A DNA stretch of 64,000 nucleotides from Cylindrospermum sp. FACHB-282 (GCF_014697195.1 NZ_JACJRJ010000010.1:78626-142625), one strand, 5' to 3'; counted from the first letter of the stretch, positions 1 to 9,747 are shown. Notes: generated from the letters alone by a model not told the origin. Made by a program: numbers and translations.

Positions 1-207
1 CACGTCCTCCGGGCTATGGGTTTACCCTACACCACTTTGCACGGTTCCATTCGCTTTAGTCTGAGTCGCTTCACCACAGACGCCGAGATTGATCAAGTTA
101 TTGCCGTAATGCCTGAGATTGTCGAACGTCTCCGCGCCCTCTCACCCTTCAAAAATGACGAGGCGGGTTGGTTACAACAACAGGCACAAACTCTAGTGAA
201 TAAGTAA
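1..207 (+). CDS. nifS: Cysteine desulfurase NifS, C-terminal fragment
   Basis: The window opens inside this gene; the reading frame is open from base 1 and stops at 205-207. About 68 residues remain. The stretch LHGSIRFSLSRF is the conserved C-terminal block of NifS/IscS-type PLP cysteine desulfurases, which release sulfur from cysteine for Fe-S cluster assembly on NifU. The PLP lysine and catalytic cysteine lie upstream, outside the window. Its position directly before nifU on the same strand fits the cyanobacterial nifB-fdxN-nifS-nifU-nifH order. The ATG at 16 is internal, not a start. Confidence 0.9.
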   Translation, partial: HVLRAMGLPYTTLHGSIRFSLSRFTTDAEIDQVIAVMPEIVERLRALSPFKNDEAGWLQQQAQTLVNK

Positions 208-300
208 TGGGGATCAGGATTAGAGGATTAGAGGATTAACAGGATTTATTTGAGAATGATTAATATTAATCCTCATCATCCTTTTATCCTTAAATCCTGA

Positions 301-422
301 TTGGTAATTGGTAATTGGTAATTGGTAAGGGTTTTTCCCAAACCCCAGTTCCCAATCCCCAGTCCTCAATCCCCAATCCCCAGTCTTAAATCCAAAATCT
401 AAAATCCAAAATCTAAAATCGA
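301..422. repeat. Heptamer tandem repeats between nifS and nifU
   Basis: Three adjacent short tandem families fill the nifS-nifU gap: TTGGTAA repeated about four times (301-329), CCCCAGT/TCCCAAT-type heptamers (340-390), and AAAATCT/AAAATCC units (391-422). They end two bases before the nifU ATG. Short tandemly repeated repetitive (STRR) heptamers are typical of heterocystous cyanobacteria. No ribosome-binding site is obvious because the repeat runs into the start codon. Confidence 0.85.
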
Positions 423-424
423 CC

Positions 425-1336
425 ATGTGGGACTACACAGATAAAGTATTAGAGCTGTTTTACGATCCCAAAAATCAGGGAGCAATTGAAGAAACTGGCG
501 AACCTGGAGTTAAGGTAGCAACTGGAGAGATAGGCAGCATTGCCTGCGGTGATGCTCTGAGACTGCACCTGAAAGTTGAAGTAGAATCTGACAAAATTCT
601 CGATGCTCGCTTTCAGACCTTTGGTTGCACCAGTGCGATCGCATCTTCGAGTGCATTAACCGAAATGATCAAGGGCTTAACTTTAGATGAAGCCCTGAAA
701 GTTTCCAACAAAGACATTGCAGATTACTTAGGCGGATTACCAGAAGCCAAGATGCACTGCTCAGTTATGGGACAAGAAGCCCTAGAAGCAGCCATCTACA
801 ATTACCGAGGCATTCCCCTAGCCACCCATGATGATGATGAAGGTGCCCTGATTTGTAGCTGCTTTGGTATTAGCGACTCCAAAATTCGCCGTGCAGTTTT
901 AGAAAATAAACTCACCAGTGCTGAACAGGTAACAAATTATGTAAAAGCTGGTGGCGGATGCGGTTCTTGTTTAGCCAACATTGATGATATTATCAAAGAA
1001 GTACAGCAAGAAGTCGCCACATCACTCCGCAACAACAATGGCGTGAAGACCACTACAGATATCTCGACTTCTGGAAAGCAAAAACCGCTGACCAATGTGC
1101 AAAGAATTGCCCTAATTCAAAAAGTACTTGATGAAGAAGTCAGACCTGTATTGATCGCCGACGGGGGAGATGTAGAACTGTACGATGTAGAAGGCGACCG
1201 CGTGAAAGTGGTGCTCCAAGGTGCTTGCGGTTCTTGTTCTAGCAGCACAGCCACACTCAAGATTGCGATCGAAGCCAGATTACAAGATCGTGTCAGCAAA
1301 AACCTTGTAGTCGAAGCAGTTTCGCCCTTGCTGTAG
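425..1336 (+). CDS. nifU: Fe-S cluster assembly scaffold NifU
   Basis: 303-residue, full-length NifU, the scaffold on which NifS-derived sulfur and iron are assembled for nitrogenase. Three domains are visible: an N-terminal IscU-like domain (about 1-130, cysteines in SIACGDAL, FGCTSA and MHCSVMG), a central BFD-like [2Fe-2S] domain (about 140-190, CSCFG and GGGCGSC), and a C-terminal NFU domain (about 228-303, CGSC). The length matches nitrogen-fixing NifU rather than housekeeping IscU. It follows nifS and precedes glbN. Confidence 0.97.
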   Translation: MWDYTDKVLELFYDPKNQGAIEETGEPGVKVATGEIGSIACGDALRLHLKVEVESDKILDARFQTFGCTSAIASSSALTEMIKGLTLDEALKVSNKDIADYLGGLPEAKMHCSVMGQEALEAAIYNYRGIPLATHDDDEGALICSCFGISDSKIRRAVLENKLTSAEQVTNYVKAGGGCGSCLANIDDIIKEVQQEVATSLRNNNGVKTTTDISTSGKQKPLTNVQRIALIQKVLDEEVRPVLIADGGDVELYDVEGDRVKVVLQGACGSCSSSTATLKIAIEARLQDRVSKNLVVEAVSPLL

Positions 1337-1525
1337 AAAAAACACTCTTTACGAAGATACATTTATCTGTATCAGCCAGCAACTGAAACTAGGATTTGAC
1401 CTAGATAATTCTCAACAATCAAGACTTCAGTCCTGCTAACAACAAACAGCATTTAAGCGGAAAAAATTCAACGCTTAATTGCCAACTTCACCATCCAACT
1501 CGCTTCACAGGAAAGGAGAAAGATT

Positions 1526-1879
1526 ATGGGTTTATACGACAAAATCGGCGGACAACCAACAGTAGAAAAAGTCGTTGATGCTTTCCACAAAAACATCATG
1601 GGAGATAGCTCCGTTAGCGGTTACTTTGCTAAAACAGATATGGCAAAACAACGCGCTCATCAAATTGCTTTCTTCTCTCAAATCTTGGAAGGGCCAAGCC
1701 AATACGCTGGTCGTCCAATGGAAAAAACCCACACAGGCATGAAGCTACAACAAGCTCAGTTTGATACCATCGTCAAACACTTGAATGCTGCAATGACCGC
1801 AAGTGGTGTATCAGCTGCTGACGCAGCCGCTGCAATGGCTAACGTTGAAGCTTTGAAAGGCTCTATTTTAGGCAAGTAG
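1526..1879 (+). CDS. glbN: Cyanoglobin, group 1 truncated haemoglobin
   Basis: 117-residue protein starting MGLYDKIGG, a compact 2-on-2 truncated globin. The histidines expected for haem binding lie in the AHQIAFFSQ (distal/E region) and MEKTHTGMK (proximal/F region) segments. A strong GGAAAGGAG ribosome-binding site precedes the ATG by about 9 bases. Placement between nifU and nifH matches the cyanoglobin gene described in Nostoc commune, where the protein is induced under nitrogen limitation and microaerobiosis; a role in oxygen handling near respiration or nitrogenase is an inference from that work. It has its own stem-loop downstream. Confidence 0.95.
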   Translation: MGLYDKIGGQPTVEKVVDAFHKNIMGDSSVSGYFAKTDMAKQRAHQIAFFSQILEGPSQYAGRPMEKTHTGMKLQQAQFDTIVKHLNAAMTASGVSAADAAAAMANVEALKGSILGK

Positions 1880-1967
1880 GACTAAACCATTGATTGTTGA
1901 CGAATTACTTCGTCAAGTCCTACCTATCTCTACAGGCTGTTGCATATTTCGGTGTATTTGTAAAGTG

Positions 1968-1999
1968 CCTAAGTTCTTTGTTTAGACAAAGGACTTAGG
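1968..1999 (+). terminator. Stem-loop between glbN and nifH
   Basis: CCTAAGTTCTTTGT (1968-1981) pairs with ACAAAGGACTTAGG (1986-1999) around a 4-base loop with one G-T wobble, followed by an A/T-rich stretch with TTTT. It could terminate glbN or act as a 5' processing hairpin for the nifH message. In the rest of 1880-2172 I see one HIP1-like GCGATCGC site and no confident promoter. Confidence 0.6.
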
Positions 2000-2058
2000 G
2001 TAAACAAAATTTTATCTAGGAAAATCAATGCTTTCAACAACAATAGTTTTTGCGGTAG

Positions 2059-3066
<1,008 letters not shown>

Positions 3067-3162
3067 CTCGCTGCTAAGAAATCAAACTCTAGCAACAGGA
3101 AAAAGGCAGAGAGTACCACATCATAGCTCTCACCTTTGACCAACATTCCCTTAATCCCTTCA

Positions 3163-3179
3163 GGGGACTCTAAGTCCCC
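3163..3179 (+). other. nifH-nifD intergenic hairpin
   Basis: GGGGACT and AGTCCCC form a perfect 7-bp stem with a CTA loop, in a C-rich leader about 60 bases before nifD. No U-run follows, so a simple terminator is unlikely. A stem here could stabilise the 3' end of a processed nifH transcript, as proposed for nifH messages in other cyanobacteria; that role is inferred. Confidence 0.5.
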
Positions 3180-3240
3180 AACCCCACAGGGGAAAACCCC
3201 CTTCCCTATTCCCGTTCCTTAGGAGCAAGAGAGACAGAAA

Positions 3241-4142
3241 ATGACTCCTCCAGACAACAAGAAAATCATCGAAGAAAGAAAAGAACTAGTTAAAGAAGTT
3301 CTCAAAGCTTACCCCGAAAAAGCTGCTAAAAAGCGGGAAAAGCACCTCAACGTATATGAAGAAGGTAAGGCTGACTGCGGCGTTAAATCTAACATCAAAT
3401 CTTTACCTGGTGTGATGACCGCTCGTGGTTGTGCTTATGCAGGTTCCAAGGGTGTGGTTTGGGGTCCTATTAAGGACATGATTCACATCAGTCACGGGCC
3501 TGTAGGTTGCGGTTACTGGTCTTGGTCTGGTCGTCGTAACTACTACATTGGTACAACAGGTGTTGATACCTTTGGTACCATGCACTTCACCTCTGACTTC
3601 CAAGAACGGGACATCGTTTTTGGTGGTGATAAGAAACTAGTCAAATTGATTCAAGAATTAGATGTACTTTTCCCTTTAAACCGTGGTGTTTCCATTCAAT
3701 CTGAATGTCCCATCGGTCTAATTGGAGATGACATCGAAGCTGTTGCTAGAAAGACCTCCAAGGAAATTGGTAAGCCAGTTGTTCCCGTACGTTGCGAAGG
3801 CTTCCGGGGTGTTTCTCAGTCCTTGGGTCACCACATCGCTAACGACATGGTTCGTGACTGGGTTTTCACCAGAGCAGACCAAGCGAAGAAAGATGGTACA
3901 CTCAAGTTTGAAGGTACCCCCTATGATGTAGCCATTATCGGTGACTACAACATCGGTGGTGATGCTTGGGCTAGCCGCATCCTGTTAGAAGAAATCGGCT
4001 TGCGCGTAGTCGCTCAGTGGTCAGGTGATGGCACCATCAACGAAATGTTGATGACCCCTAATGTGAAGATGAACCTCATCCACTGTTACCGCTCGATGAA
4101 CTACATCAGCCGTCACATGGAAGAAGCTTACGGTATACCCTG
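3241..4142 (+). CDS. nifD: nifD segment 1 of 3 (nitrogenase MoFe protein alpha chain, residues 1-300)
   Basis: Start ATG at 3241. In the unexcised chromosome the frame reads 13 foreign codons past the element 1 junction and stops at 4182. The segment contains P-cluster cysteines ([21 protein letters not shown]) and the FeMo-cofactor ligand cysteine in HCYRSMNY (about residue 282, equivalent to Azotobacter Cys275). Codon 301 is split: TG from here joins G at 13778 to give TGG (Trp). With segments 2 and 3 the spliced frame is 1509 nt, encoding 502 residues, with no internal stop. Confidence 0.96.
4136..4142 (+). repeat. Element 1 left core direct repeat TACCCTG
   Basis: Seven-base core identical to 13771-13777. 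Bases just outside differ (A before and T after here; C before and G after on the right), so 7 bp is the full exact identity. Confidence 0.85.
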
Positions 4143-4150
4143 TACAGAAT

Positions 4151-4171
4151 ATGATTTAATGTGTTTTGAAC
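4151..4171 (+). promoter_or_regulatory. Candidate recombinase arm site, element 1 left end
   Basis: ATGATTTAAT at 4151-4160 starts 8 bases inside the core and is followed after 3 bases by TTTTGAAC (4164-4171). The recombinase-proximal end of element 2 has the same ATGATTTAAT, also 8 bases inside its core, followed after 2 bases by TTTTAAAC (read inward). The shared layout suggests a recombinase recognition site; binding is not shown. Confidence 0.55.
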
Positions 4172-4177
4172 CCACGA

Positions 4178-4230
4178 TTTAGTCCAGGCTTGACTTTGCT
4201 CAACTCAAACATTGTTCCAAATGGACTAAA
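4178..4230. repeat. Inverted repeat upstream of element 1 recombinase
   Basis: TTTAGTCCA (4178-4186) and TGGACTAAA (4222-4230) are perfect 9-bp inverted copies 35 bases apart, between the element end and the recombinase start. They could be an operator, a recombinase accessory site or a weak hairpin that ends leaking nif transcription. Confidence 0.6.
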
Positions 4231-4250
4231 TTTTAAGCCAAATTTAAGCC
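4231..4250 (-). repeat. Paired TTTAAGCC motif abutting the element 1 recombinase start
   Basis: TTTTAAGCCAAATTTAAGCC holds two TTTAAGCC words and ends 3 bases before the ATG at 4254, where a ribosome-binding site would sit. Its reverse complement differs by one base from 14403-14422 in element 2; related copies lie at 13688-13710 and 23913-23937. The position suggests autoregulation or recombinase binding (inference). Confidence 0.65.
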
Positions 4251-4253
4251 AAA

Positions 4254-5657
4254 ATGGAATTTAGCAATCAGGACGTTTTCGGCGATTTCACACCGCCAGC
4301 ATCTACCGATGGCAGCTATCTAGGGAATCGGCAACAGATGAAAGCTACTCAGCAGCATTTAGAGAAGAAATTTGAGAAAGGTTTGGCAGAGGTTAAGGCT
4401 CGGTTGAAGGCAGGTAAGGTTAAGGTCGGGCTGATAGTTGGGCAAGGAACTATTCAATTGCAGGTATCGCTACCAATTAAGCCTGGGGATGTAGACACTA
4501 AGGGGACTGGGTACAAGCAATACAAAATCTCACTCAGCATCCCTGCAAATTTGGACGGACTGAGAACTGCTGAGGAGGAAGCACAGGAGTTAGGCAAGCT
4601 GATCGCCCGCAAGCAGTTTGAATGGAATGATAAATACTTGGGTAAACTCGCCAAGGTGGAGAACGGGCCCAATACTGTTGGGGAGATATTAGAGGAGTTT
4701 GAAGTTGAATATTTTAAAACTCACAAGTTGACAGAGAAGAGTAAGCATACTTTCTCTTATTACAAAGACCATTTAAAAAGACTGGTTGGAACTGACACGC
4801 TATTAAGTCAGGTATCTATAGATAAAAAGATTGCAGAGATAACTAATGATCATGCCAAGTACAGTGCTGTTAAAAGTTTGAAGGTATTAAGGTCAACTCT
4901 TAACCTGACTAGCTTTAGCCTGGAAGGAGTGAAGAGTACACAGCCCAAGAGTCAAGTTAGAGATATCCCCAGTGATGAGGATATTGTCAGGTATTATGAA
5001 TCCTTTCACCGCTATTCGTTGTCTAGAAGCTTAACTATTAAGAAAGATTGCATAGATAGTTGGAAGATGTGGGAATGGGTCTATGGGATGCTTGCCACTT
5101 ACGGTTTACGACCGAGGGAACTGTTTGTTAATCCTGGGATTGATTGGTGGTTGAGTCCTGAGAATAAGGATAATACTTGGAAGGTTCACCCAGATACTAA
5201 GACTGGTTACAGGGAAGCTTTGCCGCTCCATCCTGAATGGGTGGAGTTGTTTGATTTGAAGAATCGGGAAGCTTTGCAGATGTTGAAGTCGCAAACTTCT
5301 GACAGGACGAGTTTTACGGAAATCAACACGATTCGGGTTAACTGTTCGTCATGGTTTCGGCGGGTAAAGATTCCGTTTACTCCTTATGATTTGCGTCATG
5401 CCTGGGCAATTAGAGCGCACATGATGGGTGTGCCGATTAAAGCGGCGGCTGATAATTTGGGGCATTCGGTGGAGATTCACACTGAGATTTATCAGAAGTG
5501 GTTCAGTTTGGAGAACCGGAAGAAGGTAATTAAGCAGGCGGTGGATAAAAGGGATGATGTGGAGGCGCTAAAAGAAGAGAACGCACGTTTAAGGGCTGAG
5601 GTTGAGCGACTTAAACATGCGTTGGCACGGAAGCAAATTTCAGAGGTTCTGTTGTAA
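4254..5657 (+). CDS. XisA-like tyrosine recombinase of element 1
   Basis: 467-residue phage-integrase-family recombinase, presumably the excisase of element 1. The catalytic domain occupies roughly 230-430. Visible are box I arginine in GLRPREL, the PYDLRHAWAIRAH box (tyrosine in place of the usual box II histidine, as in XisA), LGHS, and the nucleophile region HTEIYQKW. A C-terminal leucine-rich coiled coil (KEENARLRAEVERLKHAL) follows. It is clearly homologous to the element 2 enzyme at 22268-23647 but visibly diverged, especially at 150-240. The gene lies 111 bp inside the left end and reads inward; its 3' end overlaps the convergent Uma2 gene by 18 bp. Confidence 0.93.
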   Translation: MEFSNQDVFGDFTPPASTDGSYLGNRQQMKATQQHLEKKFEKGLAEVKARLKAGKVKVGLIVGQGTIQLQVSLPIKPGDVDTKGTGYKQYKISLSIPANLDGLRTAEEEAQELGKLIARKQFEWNDKYLGKLAKVENGPNTVGEILEEFEVEYFKTHKLTEKSKHTFSYYKDHLKRLVGTDTLLSQVSIDKKIAEITNDHAKYSAVKSLKVLRSTLNLTSFSLEGVKSTQPKSQVRDIPSDEDIVRYYESFHRYSLSRSLTIKKDCIDSWKMWEWVYGMLATYGLRPRELFVNPGIDWWLSPENKDNTWKVHPDTKTGYREALPLHPEWVELFDLKNREALQMLKSQTSDRTSFTEINTIRVNCSSWFRRVKIPFTPYDLRHAWAIRAHMMGVPIKAAADNLGHSVEIHTEIYQKWFSLENRKKVIKQAVDKRDDVEALKEENARLRAEVERLKHALARKQISEVLL

Positions 5658-6254
5658 AACTTCTTTTGCGGTCAGGCGTAATTCTGGGAAGGTTAGAGAT
5701 ATTATCAAATCGTCGCCCCTAAACTGGGTTACTTGATATTCACTTTCAATCAAGGAATAAATTGATAGTGTGGGTAACTTGGGATTGCCGATGAATCGCC
5801 TGCCGCCTACTCCCAAGTAATCTATGATCCAATATTCAGGAATCCCTATGGCTTCATAGTCACTAACTTTATTCCCGTAATCAACTCCCCAATTAGAGCT
5901 AACGACTTCGGCTACGAATGGAACTGATGCGGCTTGGGTGACGGTTGACTGTTTCTGCCACAAGGGTTCGTTGGCTAGGTTGTCTACATTTAACAGCAGG
6001 ATGTCGGGGCAATAAGCTGATTCTGCTGCTGGGGTTTTAACAAAGGCATTTTTAGTGATGGCGTAGGGCAGGTTTTTCCTAACTATCTCTGCTATCAACT
6101 TGCGACTTAGTAGCGCATTAACGAGTTCATGTTCCCCTAATGGCTGATTCATTTCGACAATTGTTCCGTTGTGCAGTTCATAGCGTACCCCTGTGTCGGG
6201 ATACCATTCCGCGAATTGTTCAAAGGTTACTGGTTTTGGTAAGGCTTGAACCAT
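5640..6254 (-). CDS. Uma2-family (DUF820) PD-(D/E)XK nuclease-like protein
   Basis: About 204 residues from the preferred ATG at 6254, which has GAGGG about 8 bases upstream; a longer frame begins at 6293. Family hallmarks: FEQFAEWYPD near the N-terminus, PDILLLN, FVAEVVS, and DYEAIGIPEYWIID. These form the PD-(D/E)XK-like core typical of Uma2 proteins, which are abundant in cyanobacteria and whose biological role is mostly unknown. Convergent with the recombinase gene, 18-bp overlap. Confidence 0.85.
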   Translation of the reverse strand: MVQALPKPVTFEQFAEWYPDTGVRYELHNGTIVEMNQPLGEHELVNALLSRKLIAEIVRKNLPYAITKNAFVKTPAAESAYCPDILLLNVDNLANEPLWQKQSTVTQAASVPFVAEVVSSNWGVDYGNKVSDYEAIGIPEYWIIDYLGVGGRRFIGNPKLPTLSIYSLIESEYQVTQFRGDDLIISLTFPELRLTAKEVLQQNL

Positions 6255-6346
6255 AGTTAGCCCTCTTTGTGCGATCGCTCTTATTTTAGCCATGAATTAG
6301 GCGGGTAAAGATTCACTTATTCTTATCCATGAAATCCTTAAAAAGC

Positions 6347-6563
6347 GTCATCAGTGTCATCATTAACCCTGGAGGCTTTGCTACACAAGCATTAGACGCT
6401 GATGACAACAGCGTCATCAGCGTGTCATCAGCGTCATCAGTCAATAAGACGGCAAGGGGGGGGAATCACTAGTGATGACAGTGATGACACCGTGATGACA
6501 CCGTGTCATCAGCCTGAAACAACGGCATATCAAGGCACTCATTAATGTGATGACACTGATGAC
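6347..6563. repeat. Word block A: GTCATCA / TGATGAC array
   Basis: Twelve copies of GTCATCA or its reverse complement TGATGAC in about 220 bases (for example 6347, 6356, 6413, 6424, 6433, 6482, 6493, 6548, 6557). Neighbouring copies are typically 9 bases apart, start to start. No gene lies in 6294-6630. Not a CRISPR: there are no long repeats or unique spacers. Confidence 0.85.
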
Positions 6564-6630
6564 ACTTTTTGTGGTAAAAAAATCCCCACCGTCTAATAGA
6601 TAGTGGGGGATGTGCTTGTTATTTACTGAT

Positions 6631-7412
6631 TTACTTAAAACGTGTCATCCTCGGTATTCTCTCTCTCACCCAGGCATCAATCTCTTCTTTGAAGTAACCG
6701 AGTAAAAAGTAATGGTCTTCTTGGATTGTACCCAGTGCCTTGATTGTCCTGTAAACGCCTGGGTACCTGTCTTTGAAGAAATCAGGTATCACATCGTAAT
6801 TACTAAACAAGTCTAGGTATCGGGAAATGGGGGTAAAGGTCTTAACTGGAAGTTGATATTTTTTATAGCAATAGTTCATCTCTGCCCTACCGAGAAGAAA
6901 TGGCACATAATGCCAGTCACGACCCTCTAGAAATTTGTAGCGCTCCTGAACTGCTTTGTTAATGATATCCAAACCTTCTACTGTGTTTTGACGTGAGGCA
7001 ATATCAGCCGCCAGATGCGGATCAGCGGTGACGTACCTGACGAAAACCTCGGCTACATAGTTAGCAAAAGCTGGGTCAAGGTAGCTGGCTAGGTGAACTG
7101 CCATTATTGGGTGAACCCAAGTTACCCAAGTTTGACCGACGCGCTCAACAATCCAAGGGCTGATTTCTGACCCCGTAATTTTCACACTCTCAAAATTTGA
7201 CACACCCGCCTGGGGTGTGTGAAAAATCTCAGAGTTGACACACTATTTTTTAGGGTGTGAGAAAGATTGTCTGCTTTTGCTCTTGTCTCCGGTAACTGTT
7301 TCCATTTATCCAATCGGGAGCCAAAAGCCTTGCACCACTTCGTAGCGTTGATATAACCGTCGCCACGCTGGGTATCTTGCACCAATTCACTAAACTGCTC
7401 TATTTCAGACAT
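6631..7412 (-). pseudogene. KilA-N domain protein gene, frameshifted
   Basis: Two overlapping minus-strand frames form one gene. The upstream frame starts at 7412 (AGGAG about 12 bases before the ATG) and encodes the KilA-N signature DGYINATKWCKAFGSRLDKW. The downstream frame, open to 6631, continues the domain with VHPIMAVHLASYLDP. The frames join between 7225 and 7250, around a GTGTGT run, so a 1-base deletion (or 2-base gain) fits. KilA-N domains are found in phage and mobile-element DNA-binding proteins. The break region holds CACACC/GGTGTG words. Programmed frameshifting is possible but has no specific support. Confidence 0.75.
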
Positions 7413-7561
7413 GGGTTAAACTCCTGATAGTTGAATTTCCTTGATAAATGCGTCGATCGCCTTACCCGCCGTTGACTGTCTCCCCACCTTCAGCTTTTTC
7501 AGCACCTTATCCCGTGCCGCATCATAATCTACTGGTTGCCTCAGAGATTGGGTGTTATCTC

Positions 7562-8212
7562 TCAGGCGGCCAACTCCCCCAGGCGTTCATCTAACTCCCG
7601 CTTAACATCTGCGATCGCGCTTTCAACTTCCCGCTTAACAAAATCCTGGATGTCCACGCTGTTTGCGCTTCTGTTGTCGCTTGCAGGTACTCCCAAAACA
7701 CTCATTAGCAGCCTTTTAGCTGTCAGAGCAAGAGAGCCTTTATCTTCCGGTGACTGCTGCAATTGCAATGCCTCAACCTCAAAATCTTGGAGACGGAATG
7801 AGATTAACTTGCTGGTGCCATTACCTGAGATTACTGGTTGCCAATTCAAATCAGGTTCTAACAGGTCTATTAGGTTTGCCTCTAATGCAGGTAGCTCATC
7901 TTCAGTGACAGAAAACCAACTAATGCGTGTCTCTAAACCAGCTTCTACAAACTCAACTATTCTGTGATGTCCCAGGAATCGGTTTTTTAAATTAACCGTC
8001 CTACCTATGTATAACAGTCTGTTAGACTTCCAGACTAGGTAAATTGCTGGAATGTCGGGTAGATTATTCCGATCTGCGACTGAAACAGATGGCAGAGTGG
8101 AGCGCAACATTCCTACGACTACTGATGTTTTATCGAGTCCTGTTGACTCAACCTGAGATGCAATAACCGATGCTAAATCATCTGGGCATCGAAGAGTAAG
8201 GGATACAGACAT
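7562..8212 (-). CDS. GIY-YIG nuclease-domain protein with N-terminal ribbon-helix-helix-like segment
   Basis: 216 residues. Residues 1-45 resemble a short DNA-binding antitoxin-like segment (LTLRCPDDLASVIASQV). Residues about 55-125 carry a GIY-YIG core: AIYLVW, LLYIGRT, KNRF, and a glutamate in PALEANLIDLL. The C-terminal part is charged and helical. Downstream on the same strand another frame (7416 to about 7580) reads PVDYDAARDKVLKKLKVG, so the C-terminus may have been shortened by a frameshift near 7570. Homing or restriction-type activity is possible but not shown. Confidence 0.75.
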   Translation of the reverse strand: MSVSLTLRCPDDLASVIASQVESTGLDKTSVVVGMLRSTLPSVSVADRNNLPDIPAIYLVWKSNRLLYIGRTVNLKNRFLGHHRIVEFVEAGLETRISWFSVTEDELPALEANLIDLLEPDLNWQPVISGNGTSKLISFRLQDFEVEALQLQQSPEDKGSLALTAKRLLMSVLGVPASDNRSANSVDIQDFVKREVESAIADVKRELDERLGELAA

Positions 8213-8227
8213 ATCTTACAGTTGAAT

Positions 8228-8355
8228 ACAAAGTGTCTAACGAAAGTGTAACACTCTGAACAAGGACGCGCAAGACAGCGTGACACGTTTTGTAACACAA
8301 GCTATTGACAATTATTTTGGGGTGTCTTACATTAAGAAGACAGCGTGACACAAAA
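8228..8355. repeat. Short-word region with GTGACAC/GTAACAC words
   Basis: Between the GIY-YIG gene start and 8355 there are repeated GTGTAACAC, AGACAGCGTGACAC (twice, around 8271 and 8338) and TGTAACAC words. It is a weaker version of the word blocks at 6347-6563 and 9046-10157. The rest of 8356-8541 shows nothing I recognise. Confidence 0.5.
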
Positions 8356-8541
8356 GATGTAGCGGTAAGTCGTAGCGGCGCACGCTCTCTTGATGTTGAT
8401 TGCTTTTCTAAATAATTCAGAGAATTTCACTGTTTTGAAGTCAGCGCTTTTAAATGCGCCCCGGAGAGAGAGTCTCTTACCTCTCCCCCCACCGGAACGA
8501 CTTCCCCAAAATCAATACCCTGATTAGGAGCCATAACTATA

Positions 8542-8934
8542 ATGTTACACTTCGACCGTGTTCTGTCCAACTCACGGCAACTTTCCAGCGTGGGCAGAAG
8601 AGGATTTTTAACCACACTTGCACTAGGCACACTAGCGGCGGGAAGCGATTCTGTACAAAATCATCCCCCGGTCATGCCAGCTACCATGCCTCAGCCAAAA
8701 TTCTGGTTTGGTCAACAAGTCTGCTTTGAGTGGGAATGTGATGACGACTTAGATATAACCAATTGCGGTAAATCCTTTCGTGACTATGGCGTTGTCGTCG
8801 GTATGACTTACCAGCAGCCCGGCTGCGATGATGGTTGGGTCTACTGGGTCAAGTGGGAAAAGTTAGGGGCTGACACCGTTGCTAAACTGCCTTTTACTGA
8901 AGCGGCGCACGAAGATGAGTTACAGCTAGCTTAG
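8542..8934 (+). CDS. Hypothetical protein, possible small beta-barrel domain
   Basis: 130 residues, not recognised. The N-terminus has an RRGFLTTLALG segment resembling a twin-arginine-like signal, and the C-terminal part (about 50-115) is rich in Trp, Gly and Asp (FWFGQQVCFEW, DDGWVYWVKWEKL), suggesting a small SH3-like beta fold. Two overlapping plus-strand frames exist; this one gives the more protein-like composition. Isolated between two word-repeat regions in element 1. Confidence 0.5.
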   Translation: MLHFDRVLSNSRQLSSVGRRGFLTTLALGTLAAGSDSVQNHPPVMPATMPQPKFWFGQQVCFEWECDDDLDITNCGKSFRDYGVVVGMTYQQPGCDDGWVYWVKWEKLGADTVAKLPFTEAAHEDELQLA

Positions 8935-9045
8935 GACGCATAGACAGACAGCCCCTGGTTATTGCTGGGGGTTGTTTTGTGGCAGTGACAACGAAACTAA
9001 AGTTTAGAAGCTTATAAGGATTTTGATGAAAATATAAATCCACCC

Positions 9046-9224
9046 GTCACACCCGTCACATCCTTGCTAGGCAAGCATCACAGCCGTGACACCTCTGTGA
9101 CACTACCCGTCACACCTGTCACAGCATTAGAAAGGCAATCAAGTGACGTGACACCTGTGACGCTACCTGTCACAGAGGTGTCACGGCTAGAACCCTTACC
9201 CCAAACCAGTGTGACGGGTGTGAC
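9046..9224. repeat. Word block B: GTCAC / GTGAC array
   Basis: Thirteen GTCAC or GTGAC words in about 180 bases, commonly in CCGTCAC or GTGACGG context. Pairs 9 bases apart recur (9046/9055, 9109/9118, 9148/9157, 9211/9220). An open frame across it (9064-9285, TTG start) is made of repeat-derived VTPVT peptides and is not called. Confidence 0.85.
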
Positions 9225-9332
9225 GGGTAAAACCTCTACTAGAGTTAAAATTTCACAACGAATTAAATTAAATATTGGTGTTTAGTCAAAGGGTTAGCAA
9301 ATATTTGTGCGATCGCCTTTTGAACTCAAGCC

Positions 9333-9557
9333 TGAACCGCTGAACCGCCAGATAAAGTACTAAAAACAAGTCCTGGTATTGATTACAAGTCCTTTTACCC
9401 GCCTGAACCCAGTTCAGGCACTCTTGAACCGCTGAACCAACGGACTGACAAGGGTTAGGTGAGAAACGTGAACCAGTTCAAACACGCCACTAAACTTACT
9501 CGTGAGCAGTGCTTGCATCTGATTAACTCCTGACCCGAACAGGATAGAACTGGTTCA
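9333..9557. repeat. Word block C: TGAACC / GGTTCA array
   Basis: About nine TGAACC or GTTCA words. Direct pairs are 8 bases apart (9333/9341 and 9425/9433) and inverted neighbours occur at 9404/9412 and 9469/9476. No gene is visible. Confidence 0.8.
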
Positions 9558-9623
9558 GAGCTTCACCCAGGTAATAGATCAGCAGGAAGGCTAGAACAAA
9601 TTAGAAATACCCATTTTTACCCT

Positions 9624-9736
9624 GTTCCTGTTCCGGCGTTCCAAATGTTCCAAATCATGGAACAGATTGCTGTGTCTTGTTCCTGGCTGTTCCCAAAACG
9701 TTCTCAGTGGGAACACTTTAGGAACAAGTTGGGAAC
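9624..9736. repeat. Word block D: GTTCC / GGAAC array
   Basis: About nine GTTCC or GGAAC words in 113 bases. The left half has mainly GTTCC (9624, 9630, 9638, 9647, 9679, 9689) and the right half GGAAC (9710, 9721, 9732), giving an overall inverted layout. Confidence 0.8.
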
Positions 9737-9747
9737 AAAGTGATTGT

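Noticed and set aside
220..426. Minus-strand 68-codon frame before nifU
   Set aside because: Made of heptamer-repeat peptides (DWGLRTGDWELG) with no coding character.
8454..8729. Alternative 91-codon frame overlapping 8542-8934
   Set aside because: Less protein-like composition; the overlapping frame has clearer folded-domain features.
9064..9285. 73-codon frame with VTPVT repeats
   Set aside because: Lies on the GTCAC/GTGAC word block, TTG start, composition follows the repeat.
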